Assembly: GCA_031550405.1 (NCBI GenBank)
Contig: JAVBOP010000079.1
Coordinates: forward strand, 1-7,594
From: JAVBOP01 sp031550405
GTDB lineage: Bacteria; Bacteroidota; Ignavibacteria; Kapaibacteriales; UBA2268
Direction: 5' to 3'
DNA: 7,594 nt
Shown here one piece after another: positions 6,412-7,594 of this stretch. Numbering within the stretch: position 1 is the first letter of the stretch; every line of letters starts with the position of its first letter. The notes below the pieces were generated by a model that saw only the letters and a list, made by a program, of their open reading frames with translations, was not told the origin of the DNA and ran no database searches. Position numbers and translations under genes: made by a program.

Positions 6412-6441
6412 TTTGATTATTTTTGTATTTATATACTTTAG
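6412..6441 (+). promoter_or_regulatory. Heat-shock operon promoter of groES-groL
   Basis: TTTG (6412-6415), 18 nt, then TACTTTAG (6434-6441), which fits TAnnTTTG at all but one fixed position. The -7 box overlaps the first half of the upstream CIRCE operator, exactly where a bound HrcA repressor would block RNA polymerase. Transcription would begin near 6447, giving a leader of about 120 nt that also contains the second operator. Confidence 0.6.
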
Positions 6442-6464
6442 CACTCGTTATTATTGAGTGCTAA
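6438..6464. promoter_or_regulatory. CIRCE operator 1 (HrcA binding site)
   Basis: Perfect TTAGCACTC - 9 nt (GTTATTATT) - GAGTGCTAA inverted repeat, the canonical operator of the heat-shock repressor HrcA, whose folding depends on GroEL. It overlaps the predicted -7 box. The hrcA gene itself is not in the window. Confidence 0.97.
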
Positions 6465-6479
6465 TTTTATGCTTTGGTC

Positions 6480-6506
6480 TTAGCACTCAATACGATAGAG
6501 TGCTAA
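6480..6506. promoter_or_regulatory. CIRCE operator 2 (HrcA binding site)
   Basis: Second perfect TTAGCACTC - 9 nt (AATACGATA) - GAGTGCTAA inverted repeat, with a different spacer. It starts exactly 42 bp after the first, about four DNA turns, so two HrcA dimers would sit on the same face. It lies in the transcribed leader, where the palindrome could also fold in the mRNA. Confidence 0.97.
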
Positions 6507-6555
6507 AAATAATAAGTAATGTTTAAAACTATTTTTTATTAACAATATTAATTAT

Positions 6556-6561
6556 AAGGAG
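6556..6561 (+). promoter_or_regulatory. Strong Shine-Dalgarno of groES
   Basis: AAGGAG lies 5 nt before the ATG at 6567 and is the only near-consensus ribosome site in the window; most other genes here lack one. Confidence 0.85.
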
Positions 6562-6566
6562 ATACG

Positions 6567-6857
6567 ATGAAATTAACTCCATTGCACGACAGAATTATTG
6601 TGAAACCTGCTCTTGCAGAAGAAACTACAAAAGGCGGAATTATCATTCCAGATACTGCAAAAGAAAAACCACTTCAAGGCGAAATTATTGCTGTTGGAAC
6701 TGGTAGAATTGATGATAACGGAAAAAATATTCCAATGCAAGTTAAAGTTGGCGATAACGTACTTTATGGCAAATATGCCGGTACTGAAGTTAATATCGAC
6801 GGCGAAGACTTATTGATGATGAAAGAAACGGATGTTTTTGCAATCATTGGCAAATAA
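6567..6857 (+). CDS. groES: Co-chaperonin GroES (Hsp10)
   Basis: The 96-residue subunit of the heptameric lid that caps GroEL and encloses substrate proteins for ATP-driven folding in the cytoplasm. The sequence begins MKLTPLHDRIIVKP. The mobile loop follows at about 17-32 and contains the GroEL-binding GGIIIP (23-28). VGDNVLYGKYAGTEV and the closing DVFAIIGK are all family hallmarks at normal length. The start is fixed by the AAGGAG site 5 nt upstream. It is the first gene of the groES-groL operon under double CIRCE control. Confidence 0.98.
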   Translation: MKLTPLHDRIIVKPALAEETTKGGIIIPDTAKEKPLQGEIIAVGTGRIDDNGKNIPMQVKVGDNVLYGKYAGTEVNIDGEDLLMMKETDVFAIIGK

Positions 6858-6858
6858 C

Positions 6859-6874
6859 ACAGGCATTTGCCTGT
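6859..6874 (+). other. Intercistronic hairpin between groES and groL
   Basis: A perfect inverted repeat, ACAGGC-ATTT-GCCTGT, begins 2 nt after the groES stop. It is followed by TTATTATAAAATTTT rather than a solid T run, so it is at best a weak terminator or attenuator; it could instead stabilise or mark processing of the groES mRNA. Confidence 0.5.
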
Positions 6875-6973
6875 TTATTATAAAATTTTACTAACTTCGT
6901 TGGAAAAATTTTATTGAAATATACAACATTTATTAACAAATATTTATTTAAAACAACAAGGATTTAAAATAAA

Positions 6974-7594
6974 ATGTCAGCAAAAATCATAAAATTTGAT
7001 GTTGAAGCACGTTCAGCGTTAAAAAACGGTGTTGATCAATTAGCAGACACCGTGAAAGTTACACTTGGTCCAAAAGGACGCAATGTTGTAATCGAAAGAA
7101 AATTCGGTGCACCACTTATTACTAAAGATGGTGTTTCGGTTGCAAAAGAAATCGAATTGGAAGACCCGATCGAGAACATGGGTGCATCTATGGTGCGTGA
7201 AGTTGCTTCAAAAACGAGCGATGCAGCAGGCGACGGTACAACGACTGCAACTGTTCTAGCTCAAGCTATTTATCGTGAAGGTCTGAAAAACGTTACTGCT
7301 GGTGCAAATCCAATGGATTTGAAACGCGGTATTGATTTGGCGGTTACTGCGGTTACTGCTAAATTGAAAGAAATCAGCCGTGAAGTTGGCGGCAAAACTG
7401 AAATTACACAAGTTGGTACTATTTCTGCAAACAATGATTCCACTATTGGCGAACTTATCGCTGAAGCAATGGAAAAAGTTGGAAAAGACGGCGTTATCAC
7501 TGTTGAAGAAGCAAAAGGCACTGATACTTCAATGGATACAGTTGAAGGCATGCAGTTTGATAGAGGTTATTTATCTCCTTATTTTATTACAGAT
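6974..7594 (+). CDS. groL: Chaperonin GroEL (Hsp60), N-terminal 207 residues (partial)
   Basis: Subunit of the double-ring ATP-dependent folding chamber that works with GroES. The visible part covers the equatorial and intermediate domains and the start of the apical domain. TLGPKGRN (30-37), DGVSVAKEIEL with Asp52, and DAAGDGTTTATVLA with the catalytic Asp87 are all at the standard E. coli numbering. EGMQFDRGYLSPYFITD (191-207) opens the apical domain, where the window ends, so substrate- and GroES-binding residues cannot be judged. ATG 6974 follows AAGGA (6958-6962) by 11 nt, a longer spacing than for groES. It lies 116 nt after groES in the same operon, separated by a small hairpin. The usual full length is about 540-550 residues. 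Confidence 0.98.
   Translation, partial: MSAKIIKFDVEARSALKNGVDQLADTVKVTLGPKGRNVVIERKFGAPLITKDGVSVAKEIELEDPIENMGASMVREVASKTSDAAGDGTTTATVLAQAIYREGLKNVTAGANPMDLKRGIDLAVTAVTAKLKEISREVGGKTEITQVGTISANNDSTIGELIAEAMEKVGKDGVITVEEAKGTDTSMDTVEGMQFDRGYLSPYFITD

Noticed and set aside
6613..6816. Second plus-strand frame inside groES
   Set aside because: Overlapping frame of a highly conserved gene; its lysine-rich product reflects base composition.
7270..7551. Minus-strand open frame of 93 codons opposite groL
   Set aside because: Antisense shadow of groL.

Overview
The window looks like an AT-rich chromosomal segment of a bacterium from the Bacteroidota/Chlorobiota (FCB) assemblage. Three lines point there. 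The putative promoters carry the Bacteroidota-type -7 box TAnnTTTG (exact 8/8 matches before phoU, the histidine kinase and the HIT gene). The transposon remnants resemble families common in that group. The uncharacterised secreted protein resembles Bacteroidota beta-propeller-like proteins. The strong AAGGAG ribosome site of groES and the CIRCE/HrcA-type control of groESL argue for a lineage outside classical Bacteroidia, such as Chlorobiota, Ignavibacteria or Kapabacteria. That placement is inference.

Layout, left to right: (1) the N-terminal half of phoU on the minus strand, running off the left edge; (2) a decayed IS1-type transposase (about 490-890); (3) a soluble PAS-type sensor histidine kinase on the plus strand; (4) a second scrap-yard of broken transposases (2238-2631), occupying the place where a cognate response regulator might be expected; (5) a minus-strand pair, HIT-family protein then rsmA (16S rRNA dimethyltransferase), 3 nt apart and behind one clear promoter; (6) a minus-strand gene for a secreted protein of unknown function; (7) a 0.64-kb IS5-type element with 14-bp inverted ends, a broken transposase and a frame change at a slippery site; (8) fragments of another transposase on the minus strand; (9) the heat-shock operon groES-groL with two perfect CIRCE operators, groL running off the right edge.

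The intact genes are mostly housekeeping: phosphate-signalling regulator, ribosome maturation, nucleotide hydrolase/transferase and chaperonin. They are separated by at least three families of dead insertion sequences. I see no tRNA, rRNA, CRISPR array, phage module or defence system, and I do not see a clearly new biological system. The points most worth a second look are the paired CIRCE operators spaced 42 bp apart, the frame change in the IS5 transposase at a canonical -1 slippery heptamer, the same transposase family left as scraps at two places, promoter-based corrections of two start codons, and the orphaned histidine kinase.
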